Under the pieces are notes generated by a model. The model did no database searches, was not told where the DNA came from, and was given only the letters and a program-made list of their open reading frames with translations. This document shows, piece after piece, positions 10,557 through 23,089 of a DNA stretch of 64,000 nucleotides (position 1 is the stretch's first letter; each line of letters begins with the position of its first letter). A program made the translations under genes and the position numbers. The DNA is taken from contig JBBELK010000560.1 of assembly GCA_037783545.1 (NCBI GenBank), forward strand, positions 124,001 through 188,000. The letters are read 5' to 3'. The stretch comes from Henricia sp. BOLD:AAB3569 (lineage: Eukaryota; Echinodermata; Asteroidea; Spinulosida; Echinasteridae).

Positions 10557-12594
10557 CCCAGCAAACAATAAAACGTTTTAAAAACGTGTAAAAACGTTTT
10601 TCAAAAGTCTCTCATATGTTTTCTAAACGTTGGCAAAAATGTTTTGTGGACATTATTTTGTGGACACTTTTACACGTTTTCAAAACGTTAGTTTGCGACG
10701 TTTTCAGAACGTACTAAACGTTTTAAAGACGTTTCTTTTGTTTCTGTGGACGTAAAAACAACGTACATAAAACGTTTTAGAACGTTTTTTGAAAGTGTCT
10801 GGTACGTTTTCCGAACTTTCAACAAAATGTTTTTGGACGTTATTTTGTGGACACTTTTGGACGTTTTAAAGACGTTAGTATGCGACGTACATAAGACGTA
10901 TTTCAAGTGTCTAATTAATGTTCGCGGAATTTTAAGAGAACGTGTCAATTGTACTTACAACACGTTTATTATGACAGCTTTATTTATAATTTCCTTTCTT
11001 ATGACGTAATCATGACGTAATCGGAATATTCTCAATGTGTAATTACATATTGACTAATTGCTTACCTGAAGTTCCGGCTCTTAATACCATCAGTCACTTC
11101 CTCCTACTGGGTACATTACGGTTGGTGAACATTGGAAACCAAATTTGTCTAATATTTCTTGAAAATATTACCTTTTTAGACTATAGATGGGCTTTGTAAT
11201 ACAAAAGTATTACATTTCAAATCGGGCAGTGTGTGGTTACGACGTCAATCTTAAATCAAAGGCATTTTCCCGTGAAATTTACGGAAATTTTTTTAACGTT
11301 CTCAGAACGTTCCTAGAACGTTACACTGCAACGTTAAATTTTAATGTCCGCAGAACGTCGCCTCGACGTTCAAAATAAACTCGACCAAAAACGAACTTTC
11401 TCCCAACGTTATTAAAAAACGTGCTTCAAGATTCAAACATCCACAGAACGTCCCAACGACGTTCAAAACAAATATGACCAAAAACTAACATTCTCCAAAC
11501 GTTATTAAATAACGTTTGGAATGTTATATTCAAACGTCGGCAGAACGTTCCATCGAAGTTCAAAACAGTAACTTCCACGACCGTTCGAGGAACGTTCCCT
11601 CGAAATTTAAACTAAAAACGTGTCCAAAAACGAACATTCGGTGTGTTAGCTGGGTTGGTGCACGTTTATAAAACTTTTTTTAAAGATATATTTGAAGCGA
11701 TTTATAGATTTCTAAACGAACTATACATTATCTGTTTTTCATCTGATGTCACAGAAGAAAATGTACCATTTTGGAACGTTTGATACACGTTTTAAAAAGT
11801 TTTTGACGATAAAAACAATAAGTGATCTGTACAAAAACTATAGAGCTTCTGCACCGGCGGCCATGACAGGGGTCAGATTTTATTATTTAAATGATGTAAC
11901 AAAAGAAACCCAAAGCACCTACTCGTGCATGACACACGGTGACAATGTGACTGCCCCCTGTCATGGCCGCCGTGCTAAGGCTCTATATAGGTGTAAATAA
12001 AGACTCATTAAAGTTTCGTGATTTCCAGAGCGTTTTAGAAACGTCCGAGCAAAACGTTTATGTCAGTACCTTCTCCTGCGTTCTTAAAACGTGTTTCGGA
12101 CGTCACAGGAAAAAAAAAGAACCGTCTGAAATGTTTTATATACGTTTAAAAACGTGTTTGAAGACGAAAACGTAAGAGACCAATATAAAACGTACTTGCG
12201 TTTGTTTATGTTTGAAGAATTCCAGGACAAAATGTTTTACAAACGTCCGAACAAAACGTGTTATGTCAGTACCCCATCTAACGTCCTTAAAACGTGTTTT
12301 GGACGTCATAGAAAAAAACGTACCGTCGTGAAACGTGTTATGCACGTTAATAAAACGTTGCTGAAGATAAAAACGTAAGTAACCTATATAAAACCTCCAC
12401 GTAAATTCAATTTTTTTCTGGAGTCTTAGGAAAAACGTTTTACAAACGTCCAAATAAAACGTTTTTGTCGGTACCTTTTCTAACGTCCTAAAAACGTGCC
12501 TGGAACGTTTCATACACGTTAATAAAACGTTTTATTAGACAAAAACCTAAGTCACCTTTACAAAACTTATCCAAAACGTTTTGTGTTTGCTGGG
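10557..12594. mobile_element. AACGTTTT-rich non-autonomous DNA transposon with CCCAGCAAAC ends
   Basis: The left end reads CCCAGCAAAC and the right end GTTTGCTGGG. The minisatellite text GTTAACT stops at the left end and resumes CTCCAGTTAAG at the right, while the intact repeat near 9,967 reads GTTAACTCCAGTTAAG. This gives a 2,038-bp insertion with a 2-bp CT target duplication. The interior is filled with AACGTTTT/AAAACGTT words, dense in both arms, and holds a MITE C copy (11,839-11,988). Short open frames (for example 12,136-12,513 minus) are products of the motif. No transposase is seen, and I cannot name the superfamily. Confidence 0.8.
11839..11988. mobile_element. MITE family C, copy 1
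   Basis: About 150 bp starting TATAGAGC and ending GCTCTATA, with inverted arms containing CGGCGGCCATGACAGG and CCTGTCATGGCCGCCG. It is nested inside the AACGTTTT element. Copy 2 is at 48,950-49,092. TA is the likely target duplication. Confidence 0.8.
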
Positions 12595-13782
12595 CTCCAG
12601 TTAAGCACTGAAAAATTACCATCCATAGGGTGAAAAACGCAACCACCCAAATCTGTGTTGAATTAACCCATTGATTTGGGTTGATTTTTATAATTTGTTT
12701 TAACCCAATCTTGGGTTATTTCAGTGTTTGGATTTAGTTATACCAACTAATAAACTGGGTTATTAGGCGGTTTTGGGTTGTAATTACTTTAATTTTTGGG
12801 TTATTTCAACCAATAATTTTAGAGATGTGACTCAATTTGGGTTATTTTAATTCGGACAACATGGTTAATGCAACCCTTCTTTGTGGTCAATTTAACCCAA
12901 ACATGGCATTGTAGCCCAAATCGGGGGTCAATATGACCGGGCGGTATGTTATTACAACCCACTTTTGATGTTATGAAATGTATCACGATACGTTGTAACA
13001 CTGTTATTGTTATTTAACACATGTCAATTGTATATTACAGAACCACTATTTTGTTAACAGAAAACTGTTGGTGTTTTTCTGTTTGCCGACAGAGGGCGTT
13101 TGTTAAACATTGCACAAAAACAAACATTTTCAGAATGACTGATCAACAACAATTTATTAATACATTTAATCTAATGTTAAAGTATGAATTTCAGATGGTG
13201 TATATTGGCTTCAACGACTAAAATATGTTTAATTAAAGTTGAACACTTCTCAGTAAAATTTACTTGTTTAAATACAATACCTTTGAATACAAAACAGAAA
13301 GTGTTCAAATTCAAACAATGTCCAGTCCATGTATTTTTGCATGAGTTGACGTAAAAATACGATGCAATTTTTCCATAATCTATAAGTGTGCGAGTAGGAA
13401 TATATACATGTTCCCCTTCCACTCCGAATTAATTCCTTTTGAATGTTCTATACATACATACATGTATAATCAGAGCACATCAATCATGCAGTCACATATA
13501 TTAAGGTATATCGTTTTAAAAATCCTTTCCCCCACTTTTTCTTGCCCTTTTCAGGGCAATACATATATCAGGATGTTGTTTGTCGGGGAGGGGGCACCTT
13601 GGGGTGGACATTGGAAAGGGAAGGCACGTGCGCCCCCTCCCCAACCCCTCTTATTTTTGTGTTTTTACCATCAAACTAACAATTTTTATGGTATATGGTT
13701 TCATTTCAATGATTGAATAGTGCAACACAGGGGAAACCACAAGTTTGTATGTAAAACCTGAGGGAGCTAGTACACAATTAAC

Positions 13783-13852
13783 TGTCTCATAGCTCAACTG
13801 GTACAGCATCTGCAAGGACAGTCAGAGCTCGGGTTTAAATCCCGACGAGGGT
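13783..13852 (+). pseudogene. tRNA-like segment (A and B box), probably a SINE head or tRNA pseudogene
   Basis: TAGCTCAACTGGTA resembles a D-arm A box and GGGTTTAAATCCC a T-arm B box, about 30 bp apart, as in a tRNA promoter. The acceptor stem does not pair convincingly, and the duplicate text GAGGGTTGAAATCCCG follows, so I do not call a working tRNA. Confidence 0.5.
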
Positions 13853-14438
13853 TGAAATCCCGACTGGTGAATTATGTGCCCTCTTTGTTTCCTCCTTCAT
13901 GCACATCCCTCTCAAGTTGGAGTTGTCTGGAACAACAACCTGTAAAATACATATAAATAACTTAAAAAGTACAGAAAGTAATTTGTGCAAAGTTGGCCTA
14001 TGGGCGAGGGTGGATCGGAGGAACGTCAGCTGTTGATCAGAACCATTGTTTTTTACCTGGCATGATAATCATGTTAATTGCATGCATTAGCAACCAATGA
14101 AAAAGAATGACGTGATGAGTCTACGCTGTACATTTTTAAGCGAATGACGCTGGGAACAAGACACAGTACACTATATACTGAGTTCGCGGACACCCGCCCT
14201 CACCCAGTATGGGACGGTTCTTCCATACTGTTCAAGTCTAGTGCATGGGGCCAGTGCATGGGTATCCGAGCATGCACGGATATCTGAAAAGATCTGTAAT
14301 TTGAAAAGATATCCGTGCATGCACAGATATCTTTTCAAATTATCGTAGTGTCCAATATGTATGGCATTTATACCCACAGTTGACAATGGACTAAGTTAAA
14401 TCATGGGAAAGCAGAAAGTTGACTGGGACCGGCCGGGG

Positions 14439-14813
14439 TATAGACCGTATCGAATAGCCGCCATTTCGTGGGGCACCTTTTGTTACTTAAACCGTTCAAC
14501 AATGGAAGCACAATATGTGCAACCATATGCATGTCCTCAAGGAACAAAGAAACTGCCCAACGAAATGGCGGATATTGATCACGTTCAAATGACGTCACTT
14601 CCTACAAATTTTCATGTGCATCATGATTTTAAGCATAATTGTTTGTGACGCGCATCATTTGCGCCGTATTTCAAAGAAATTTCAAGCAACACGCGAGGTG
14701 TTTGGAACATTTTTCAGGATGTGCGTGCGCGAACTTTATGGCGTTTAATACGCAGTAGCATTTTTCCTACCAAGATGGCGTCTGTGAGAGTGGTCAGTTT
14801 GATACGGTCTATA
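14439..14813. mobile_element. MITE family A, copy 1, with an internal insertion
   Basis: Starts TATAGACCGTATCGAATAGC followed by CGCCATTTCGTGGGGCACC, holds the family core CAATGGAAGCACAATATGTG, and loses identity after about 14,580. The expected right end GATACGGTCTATA reappears at 14,801-14,813, so about 220 bp seem to be inserted or diverged. Other copies: 26,711, 30,113, 45,953 and 46,830. Confidence 0.75.
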
Positions 14814-14814
14814 C

Positions 14815-16500
14815 CGACATCAAATTATAGTAGGGCCTACTGGTTATAACTTAAAGTGTAATCCCTAGTTGGCTGTGCGTGGACTCAAAACAATTGGAAC
14901 AAAGGAAAGTCAAACTTACCAATGGGTGTTGACTGTTTGCTAAGACAATGGCGGGGTTGTATATCCCAGGTTTCAGTAAGCAGATGAAGTCGGATAAGAA
15001 GAAAAACTCCAGTTATCAGATCTTCGTGACTTCAGTTCGAATGTTTACGTAAAGGACAAACCCTGACAAGATGATAAATTTCATATGTTGTGGACTTTGT
15101 GGACATGTACACATACACTTTAGGCAGGCTTAATACTTCATGTAATTAGTACCTAGGCAGTACATAATCGTTTAATCTTTAATAACTTTACATAATCCAA
15201 AAACACGCTAACTGAATTAAAGTAGCGTGTCAAGCGTCTTCACTTTAACACTAATAATACTCTGATAGAGTGTAGGCCTAGGCCTACCGGTAATATTAAT
15301 AATGCTCACCCAACACTAGTCGTCGAGCCACTGGCTTCATGCAAGACCCTGGTGGTCGATGTTCTCAAGTCATGCAAGTCGACAGTTTGGCTTTCTGGTT
15401 CTATAGAATAAATCATAACACACACATTTTTAATATAGCCTACAAATCATAGACCTTTTTGTAGTATTATCACTCAGGCCTAGCCCTAGGCCACAATTCC
15501 TCCACGATTCATGCCATTTGATTTGGCGTCTGTTCCGGGCAATTAATGTTCAGAGGAATTAGCTCTAGCCTAAAACTTAACGTGTAAACTATGCCCGTAA
15601 AAATGCTCTTTGCTATACACAGCGATACACTCGTTAATACAAACGCATTATGTTGTGTAGGCCTGCGGCTATATACACGTATTCTCTTATGCACATGACA
15701 CGGTGACAATGCATGCAATGCCAATGACATGTAATGCATGTAATGTAGGCTAGCTTAGCTAGGGCCTTGGCCTACACTGTACAATGACACAGAATCACAT
15801 CGAATTTGTTGTCCATCACCTGGACTTATATTCATGAAACTGAACACCCAGGTTCTATATAATATGATGAAACTTCTGAGACACAAGTAGCATCCAATCA
15901 ATAGGTTTTTTATATAAAAATTGTACAAAATCTGTCTCTCACCGTGAGATTCGGTCCGCTGGCATAACTTGTGGTGTGGTGAATTAAACGACGCTAAAAT
16001 AGACCGCATCTCCGACCGAACTCTAATATTCATGTGCCCCACGGGTGTTATAGACTCTCAGTTTTATCCTTATTTGAGTGAATTAACTCGGACAATAATT
16101 CTAGAAGGGTGCTTTTTACAAAATAAATCACTTATAAATGAATTTTACAATATATAAAGAACAGAATGTTAACGGAATATCTGGGCCTATATTTTGATTT
16201 GCGAAGGGCGATTACCGTACTTGTCGCTATATGCGGCATACGCAGTGCGTACTCCTCATTGCATTATGTGTGCGCGGTGTACAGTCACCAGTTAATGCAA
16301 ACAACCGCAAGGTACCAGTGACAGTCTGGAGCTTTCAATTTCTTGCGCATTATTAAATGGGTGAACTACTAGTACTTTACACATATTTGAATAATTGTAA
16401 AAGCAAGCAGGCTTTAAACAACTTTTCCGACCATTTTATTTTTGCAAACGTTTTGGACGAGGCAGCACCTTACTGTGACTACTGCTGTGATGTAACAACG
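14815..16500. other. Interior of the CACTG element, no gene recognised
   Basis: AT-rich DNA without an open frame longer than about 95 codons and without splice-bounded exons that I trust. TAGGCCTA words are frequent. Confidence 0.45.
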
Positions 16501-16510
16501 GGTAGTGCCT

Positions 16511-16754
16511 GGGGCCAATTTCATCAAGCTGTTTTTAGCAGAGAAATGTACTTAATCCAAAATGTGTATGCTTTAAAAAAATGGGTTTTCTGTCAAAATA
16601 GTTATGCTGTGTATTGCAACTGACTGTCGTTCTGCTATGCTAAAAACACAAGTTGACATACAATTTTGACAGAAAACCCATTTTTATAAAGCAAACAAAT
16701 ATTGGATTAAGCACGTTTTTCTGCTAAGCTAAACAGCTTTATGAAATTGGCCCC
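16511..16754. mobile_element. MITE family D, long palindrome
   Basis: The 244-bp segment folds on itself: GGGGCCAATTTCATCAAGCT on the left mirrors AGCTTTATGAAATTGGCCCC on the right (one mismatch), and GGGTTTTCTGTCAAAAT mirrors a matching stretch near 16,664. A similar end may occur near 50,098 (TGAAATTAGGCCC). No coding capacity. Confidence 0.8.
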
Positions 16755-17012
16755 TGTTCATTCACAGTAACTTTGTTGTTATCCATTAAAAAAAAACTTT
16801 GCCATTAAAACACAACACAATTTAATACCAGAAAGGCCGTTGTAGACTGGTGTTAAACAACAATTTTTTACAGTGCCCAAAAATTCAACCCAGAAATAAA
16901 TCCCAATTTAATCCAAACTAGGTTGTCTTTAATACATTTAACCCAAAATTTAACCCAAACGCCGTTACCCAAAATTTGGGTTAAAATTTAACCCAGGCAA
17001 TTCTTCAGTGAG

Positions 17013-17102
17013 TACAGTTCAGTCCCGTTAAAAATACAATGGGACTTATAATGGGACTCAACTGGAATATGTTGGTTACTTCCGAATTGGTCCCAGTAGG
17101 TA
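17013..17102. repeat. ATGGGAC minisatellite, block 2
   Basis: The array resumes here (TACAGTTCAGTCCCGTTAAA to CCGAATTGGTCCC) between two CACTG-ended insertions. It is the same text as 9,980-10,010 and 10,386-10,430. Confidence 0.85.
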
Positions 17103-17104
17103 TA

Positions 17105-18784
17105 CACTGTAAAAATTAAGTAGTCATTTGACTAAAAAAAAATTGTCATTTCATGGTATAATTTGACTAATCTTTATTTAGTCACCCAGTCGAAAGATTA
17201 GTCATTACATTCGTGCAATGACTAATAATAATTAGTCTTTAAAAATGGTATAATTTGCCTCATTTTCCGGGTGATTAGTCATTTACCAAATTTAATTAGT
17301 CTTCCAAAAAAAATAATTAGTCATCCCAAAAAAATAATTAGTCAATTGCGAAAAATAATTAGTCTTTTAATTAGTCTTTGTACCCTAAATTAGCCTGACA
17401 TTTCGACCTCATTTTTCTTGCTGGAAATACACCCAGCGATGAGCAGCGGATTCCACCGAACGACGACAGATCAGACTCGTAAGCTAGGGCTTTCGCCCGA
17501 TTTTCCTCTTTCAACGTAACTTGTCGTGGATTGTAATTTATGTACATGTACTGAGAACAGTAAAGCAAAGCACTGTAACTAGTGTATACATACGTACGCG
17601 CATAATAATTATTTATTTTAAAAAAATGTGTGAATAACACTAGAAACAGACATTTATTTTGTGAAGCAAAATTCCATTCAACGTTCAAGTTACATGTTAA
17701 TCGACGTACGAAGGAACCTTTTGCAATTTAGAACGGACATTCATCACACAATACTAAACATGATCGCTTTGTTTGTCAACACATGTACTATAGACAGACA
17801 TTTTCACTCCATGTTTGTATGCAAGTTGTAGTCACAGTACACGTACGTACGGTACACGGTACAAACGTAGCCTACACGATTATGTACGTACGCTGTTACA
17901 TGGTACGTAGGCCTAGCCTAAATATGTTATGCACGTAGCCTAGCCTACGCAATTTGGACTCAAAATGTGATTCATGCACAATCCTGCAGTTTGCTAAATT
18001 ATCCGTACTTTGCCGCTGCCTTATAGTTATCAGTACAGTCCACGCCATAAAGTTACTTAGATTGAAAGACATAAATCGGGTAATTATGGACGAAATCCCT
18101 ACCTCTTTTGAGTCTGATCTGTCGCCGTGGCTGCATCATTCGCTGTTCAACGCTGTGTGTACTGTATGCGCGCGTACGTACGTTGTATGTGCGCTGTTTT
18201 CCAGCGCCCAAAAAGAATCACGCCACTCAGCTGTTCTACTAATCGAACTAACTACCTCAACATAAGTAACACGCTTGGTGCACAAACTGCCCAAAGCAGC
18301 TGCAAAAAGGGCAAATATTCGTCTTGTGTTCTTGGCTTGAAATACAACAAAAACAGTTTCCAGCTGACAATGGAGCCGTGCTCATTTTCTTTAAGAAAGA
18401 CATATTTAACGTTAGTGTTCAAAGGGAGGGAGGTCAAACTTTGGAAGCTTCCAAAGCCTGACTAATTTTGTAAGGAATTAGTATTTCGCGAATTAATTAG
18501 TCATACAATTAGTCATTTGCAATTTAATTCGTCTTCCGGAACTCGGGTGACTAACATGATTAGTAATTTGGATGTGATCTCATTAGTCTTTCAAAAAAAT
18601 TAGTCTTACAAAAATCTGCATTAGTCCTTGCATAAACTGAGATTAGTTATTTCTTAAAATTGGTTAGTCAAAAAAGGTCAAGTTATTCTTTTAGATTGCA
18701 AAATTAGTCACGTGTTAAAAGACTAATTTTTATTTCCAGTTTGACTAATTTTTGGTGCAAAATGACTACTTAATTTTTACAGTG
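17105..18784. mobile_element. CACTG-ended TTAGTCA-rich element, TA target duplication
   Basis: 1,680 bp with perfect 25-bp inverted ends beginning CACTGTAAAAATTAAGTAGT. TA flanks both sides (17,103-17,104 and 18,785-18,786). The flank after the element (GCATGGAACGGTACGTAAGC) recurs at 24,427 directly next to minisatellite text, giving a near-empty-site comparison. TTAGTCA/TGACTAA words crowd 17,140-17,390 and 18,455-18,770. Open frames in the middle (17,954-18,265 and 18,127-18,465) show no family pattern. The ends again suggest the CMC group, non-autonomous. Confidence 0.8.
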
Positions 18785-18968
18785 TAGCATGGAACGGTAC
18801 GTAAGCGAATGTTATGACCTATAATATGACATATCGCCGAACAAAAGGGTATAGGTGTAGTGCTGAACAATACCAGTGCCATGCCCATACAAAAAACATT
18901 TTGTCGGCGTTCCGCTGATAAGAGTCATATTCGATGGCTATCGGATTATTAAAGACGCTGAGTGACAG
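18785..18968. repeat. Duplicated segment S, copy 1
   Basis: From TAGCATGGAACGGTACGTAA to GACGCTGAGTGACAGG this matches 24,425-24,616 almost base for base, with small differences. In both places it abuts an ATGGGAC array edge. The element at 17,105-18,784 sits exactly at this join in copy 1. Confidence 0.85.
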
Positions 18969-19034
18969 GCGATCTACCCCTGCACTAACAGCTAACAGCC
19001 CGATCACCTCGTACGATTTCTTTGTCTTTTTTTA

Positions 19035-22000
19035 GGTGATCGGAACTCGGAACTCATTCCGATCACCTATTGATATTGTACGATTTCTTTGTCTTTTTGG
19101 CTTTTTCGCTTTGCGGCGAAAAAGCCTTTGTTTTCGTTTTGATTTTTTTTCCCGTTTATTTCTTCTTCTTCTTATTTTGTTTCCCATAGACAAAGCGCAT
19201 AGGCGTTGTCGGCGCTTTTTCAGGTTGTTCCCAAACATTGATCTTAACCAAACTTGGTCACATCAAAGACATAGTATAAGAGGTGTGCACCCAAGAATGT
19301 CTTCATTGTGACGTCATCCGTTACGTCATTATAACACTTTAAAAATTCATAAAAAGCGGAAAATTGCCGAAATATTCACTTTTTAAAATGGTTCCCTTGC
19401 CAAAACCGCAACCCCAGGGTTTTCATATTTGGCAAACATTTAGATCAGATCATGAGCTTTAATGTTCTTAGTGTAGGCATTTTCATCTGACCCTTCCTTC
19501 TTGGGTCAGGTCAAAGTTCAGCCAATTCAAAAATCACATTGTTTGTATTTGTTTGTACTTATGAAGCAATATTACCTATTAAACTACGCTTGATCTTTAT
19601 AAAACTAGGTACAGGCATAGGCCTCATAATAAACTTCCACCATGTAGAACATCACCATGACGTCAATGATTACGTGATTATATTTTTTTTAAATTGGCCA
19701 AAAAGTGGATTTTCGTCATAAAAATGGGCCAAAAATGCATTTCGTAAAATGTTTCCCTCTATAAAACCACATGACCCAGGGTCTTAATATTTAGCAGACA
19801 TTATAGATGAGATCATGGGCTACAATGTTCTTTGTGCAGGCATTTTCATCTGACCATTCCTTCCTGGGTCAATCGAAGGCCAAAGTTCAGCCAAGTCAAC
19901 ATTTCCGTATATACAGGGTGGATTTAAAATAACCAAACCGATATATTATTGCTAATTGTTACTAAAGTAGGGCGCGTATGAATGAACGGGAGATATCATC
20001 TGTTAGGGTTGAATCTCCTTTTTAAAATGACACCATGATCATGTCATTATGTTTTCGGTTGACTGAGCAGTGACCAGTGTTATGCCAGGGGCCTAGTTTT
20101 AGATTTGACCGTTCTCAATGCGAGCAAACGTCGTACAAATAACTATTTACCGTAGCTGTGTATTCCGTGTGCCCTGTCTGACACGGCGCCGACCGAGACG
20201 GTGACACGGTAACTTTTAACTGTGTCTACCACGGACGTGTCATTTAACAGAAGATGGTTTAACAAAAGGACATGTAAGTAGGATACAATCTTTTATGTTA
20301 CTTCAGTCTTATTTAAGAGAGTCCACTCTCTACAAGAAAGTAATTGTATGTTATTGAGGGAATGTCGTAGTTTTGCCGTGAAGCATTCATTCCAATGTTT
20401 GTTTTCTTCCTTTTAGGTTTAGTAAGGTGCAAAGCTTAATATAGGCTTGATATCATTACGTCATTGTCAGGATTTTATTAAACCATCTTAAACAAATATA
20501 ATTAATTGTTCCTTCTTGGCCAAACTCTTCTTAATCTTAACAAATTATGTGCTTTGATTTATACCTTTGATGACTAATATATGTAGGCCTATAAAAGTTT
20601 TTTGAGCAAACATCGGATTTCCACCCCAAATGTGAACAAGACAAACTAAAAATTAACAATCTTTTTTTGCTGACTACATCGTGAGACAGCAGATGAGTAT
20701 TGATTTAGTAAAAATTAACAGTTTATAATTCGCAAAGGGAAATCAAACTTGCCTCTAAACTACGTTTTCAGGATAAACGTTTTAAATATTAAATTTATAA
20801 CGGCATGTGACATTATGACAAATAAACCAACTTTACAGTAACTTAATTGATGTTTTTAAAAGTGCAAAAACAAAAAATTGCCATATTTTCAAATCTAAAC
20901 AAAATTTTCTCAATCGATGAAGGCTTCTGTACTATTTACATGATGTACATGTTATTTTGTTTTATATGAAATTTTGCTCAAGACTCTCTTAGTATAAATC
21001 CTGAACCTACATGTTATGATACTCCTCAAGGAGCTAATTAAGTAATCAAAAGTGTTTACCTGCGCCATGACTTGGTATCTCACAGTTCATCAAACACCTG
21101 GAAGTGGCAGATCTGTATAGCAGTACACTCAGGCAAACTGACACAACTCAAAAACTGTTCATCATCAGGTATAAGAATAAATGAGCATACAGTTTAATGT
21201 TTTCCATATTCAAACATTCGTAACAAATCAGCCGATTCACCTATGATCGTGATTCATGCGCCATATACGGTCATTAACAAAGGTATTTAACTGATGATCT
21301 CATAATGACGTCATCACGTGTCAGATTAAAGGTGATACAAATATTATAAATATGAAATATTAACAAACGCGAGCTACAACCTTGATTCCTTCCCATATAC
21401 GATCACTAGCAAAGGTCGTTAACTTTTGGCTTTTTCGTTTATTTCTTCTTCTGATTTATTTCCCCATTGACATAACGCATAGGCTTTGTCGGCACTTTTT
21501 AAGGTTGTTCCCAAACTTGAGGTTGTTCTTAAACAAACTTGGTAACATAAAAGACATAGTAGAAGAGGTGTGCACCTAACAATGGCGTCACCATGACGTC
21601 ATTAGGTGTAAGTTTAAAGGGGCATGAAATTTAATATTTCCATATGCAAAAATTCATAAAAAAATGAACCGATTGACCTACGGTCTTGATTCTTTTGGCA
21701 TATACGACCATTAATAAAGGTCTTTCAGATGCCCCATGCCTTCACATTTGACCTCATTCCCTATTGGTCAAACAGACTTTGCCTTGCCATTTGAAACTGG
21801 TAGGAGGTATTTGGATGGGGTCAAAGGTGTTCGAGTTCGACTAGGGTGGGGTATCCATAAAAAATATCGTCATAACCTGTGACCTTGCTCACTTCCGGTA
21901 GAAACCAGAAGTGCATTTAAATGAACCTATTTTGTAAAAGTGGGGAAAGCTGCCGAGATGCGGTTGGTAGTGTTAGTGTCTAAGGTAAATAGGAATTCCA

Positions 22001-22470
22001 AAAATGTAAGTTACTACGTCATTCCATAAAAGGGCGCCCTCTAGCAGCGAAATTAAAAAGTCTTAAAATAACCCTTTAAAAGCAGTGTTTACGCAAATTG
22101 GCCCAGTAGTGGTGATTATAGAGTGCGTCGACCACCAAACATGTCTGTGTTGTTAAAACATTGATTACGTCATCAATCTTTTAAATGTAACACATTAAAG
22201 GTAAATATTTGTTTAATTAAATACTTTATATGCTAATATCTAATTTTGCAAGCTAAGCATGATCATTTTTGAAGTTAAAAAAAATTCGAAAAAGCCCTAC
22301 GATCTGTTCATAGAACAGACGTAGCTCTAGTTTTTTCCTTTTTCCAGTTTCCTTTTTCTTTTTCCACTCAAATGTTTCCAGAGCTTTTCTTAAAAACGGT
22401 TCAAGCTATCAACTTGACATTTTGTAGGAACATCAACCCCAATGTAAAGGTGTGCATACAAGCAGTATAA
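19035..22470. repeat. TGACGTCA-rich dispersed repeat block
   Basis: Degenerate units of about 250-350 bp recur with landmarks GTGACGTCAT, TTTTCATCTGACCCTTCCTT, GGTCAAAGTTCAGCCAA and AGAGGTGTGCACC. The pair 19,080-19,280 and 21,425-21,575 is the clearest. Further blocks are at 23,090-23,780, 25,270-26,360 and 51,650-51,990. No coding frame is supported. Between 19,990 and 21,180 I see little repeat structure. Confidence 0.65.
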
Positions 22471-22473
22471 ACC

Positions 22474-23085
22474 TGCAACGGAAAAGCTAGTACACGCTTT
22501 TATAACATCGCGTATCGACAATTGTAACAGTCTTCTGTTTGGCTTGCCTAATGCTGACATTCAAAAACTTCAGCGATTGCAAAACGCTGCAGCTGGACTG
22601 GTTAGCCGCAGTAAACGTCATGAACACATAACTCCTATTTTGCAGTCATTGCATTGGCTCCTTGTATCACACCGTGTTATCTACAAAACCCTTATATTGA
22701 CTTTCAAAGTGATTCGTCATCAGGCTGGTCTTCCACACAGACTCTTCTCTGCCCACCAACACAACGCCCAAGGACTAGTTCATATGGGGCTAGGGCCTTT
22801 AGCATAGCAAAACAATTGTGGAACAATCTGCCAGCACCCCTCCGAGAAATTAATTCCATTGATCTTTTTAGGGATAATCTTAAGACTTACCTTTTTAAAC
22901 ATTTTGTTGGATAATTTTAGAATTTTGATTTTATTTATTGTAGTTGTCTTAATTTTTATAAATAAACATTTGGGTAAATCTTAGTGTTTTTATTCCACTT
23001 TTAATATAAATTTGTATATATAGCGCTTTGAGGCCTAATTGGCAATTGTGCGCTTTATAAGTATCTTATTATTATTATTTTTAAG
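22474..23085 (+). pseudogene. LINE (CR1/Crack-like) reverse transcriptase 3' end
   Basis: The translation from 22,476 reads EKLVHAFITSRIDNCNSLLF, then RLQNAAAGLVSR, HITPILQSLHWL and, after a frame change near 22,770, LWNNLPAPLREI and LKTYLFKHF. These are the conserved C-terminal blocks after the reverse transcriptase core in CR1/L2-type LINEs. It is 5'-truncated, typical of LINE insertions, and ends with a TTATTATTATT tail near 23,070-23,085 after AGCGCTTTGAGG. It interrupts the TGACGTCA block. Confidence 0.85.
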
Positions 23086-23089
23086 TGTG

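Larger units (their letters stand above)
12606..17010. mobile_element. CACTG-ended non-autonomous transposon, 4.4 kb, AG target duplication
   Basis: The left end is CACTGAAAAATTACC and the right end, reversed, is CACTGAAGAATTGCC (13 of 15 match). Minisatellite text stops at CCAGTTAAG and resumes AGTACAGTTCAG; the intact repeat near 9,972 reads CCAGTTAAGTACAGTTC, giving a 2-bp AG duplication. Subterminal regions (12,650-12,960 and 16,860-17,000) are packed with AACCCA/TGGGTT words, as expected for transposase-binding repeats. CACTG termini and short duplications suggest the CACTA/EnSpm-Chapaev (CMC) group. No transposase was found. Later inserts include a tRNA-like segment, MITE A and MITE D. 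Confidence 0.75.

Noticed and set aside
13783..13852. A working tRNA gene
   Set aside because: A and B boxes are present but the acceptor stem does not pair well. The same holds for the SINE heads at 27,049, 46,450, 47,245 and 58,757, which are parts of SINEs.
20190..20275. Possible 5' exon ending ACAT/GTAAGT
   Set aside because: The only ATG there is followed at once by a stop, and the region is part of the TGACGTCA repeat block.
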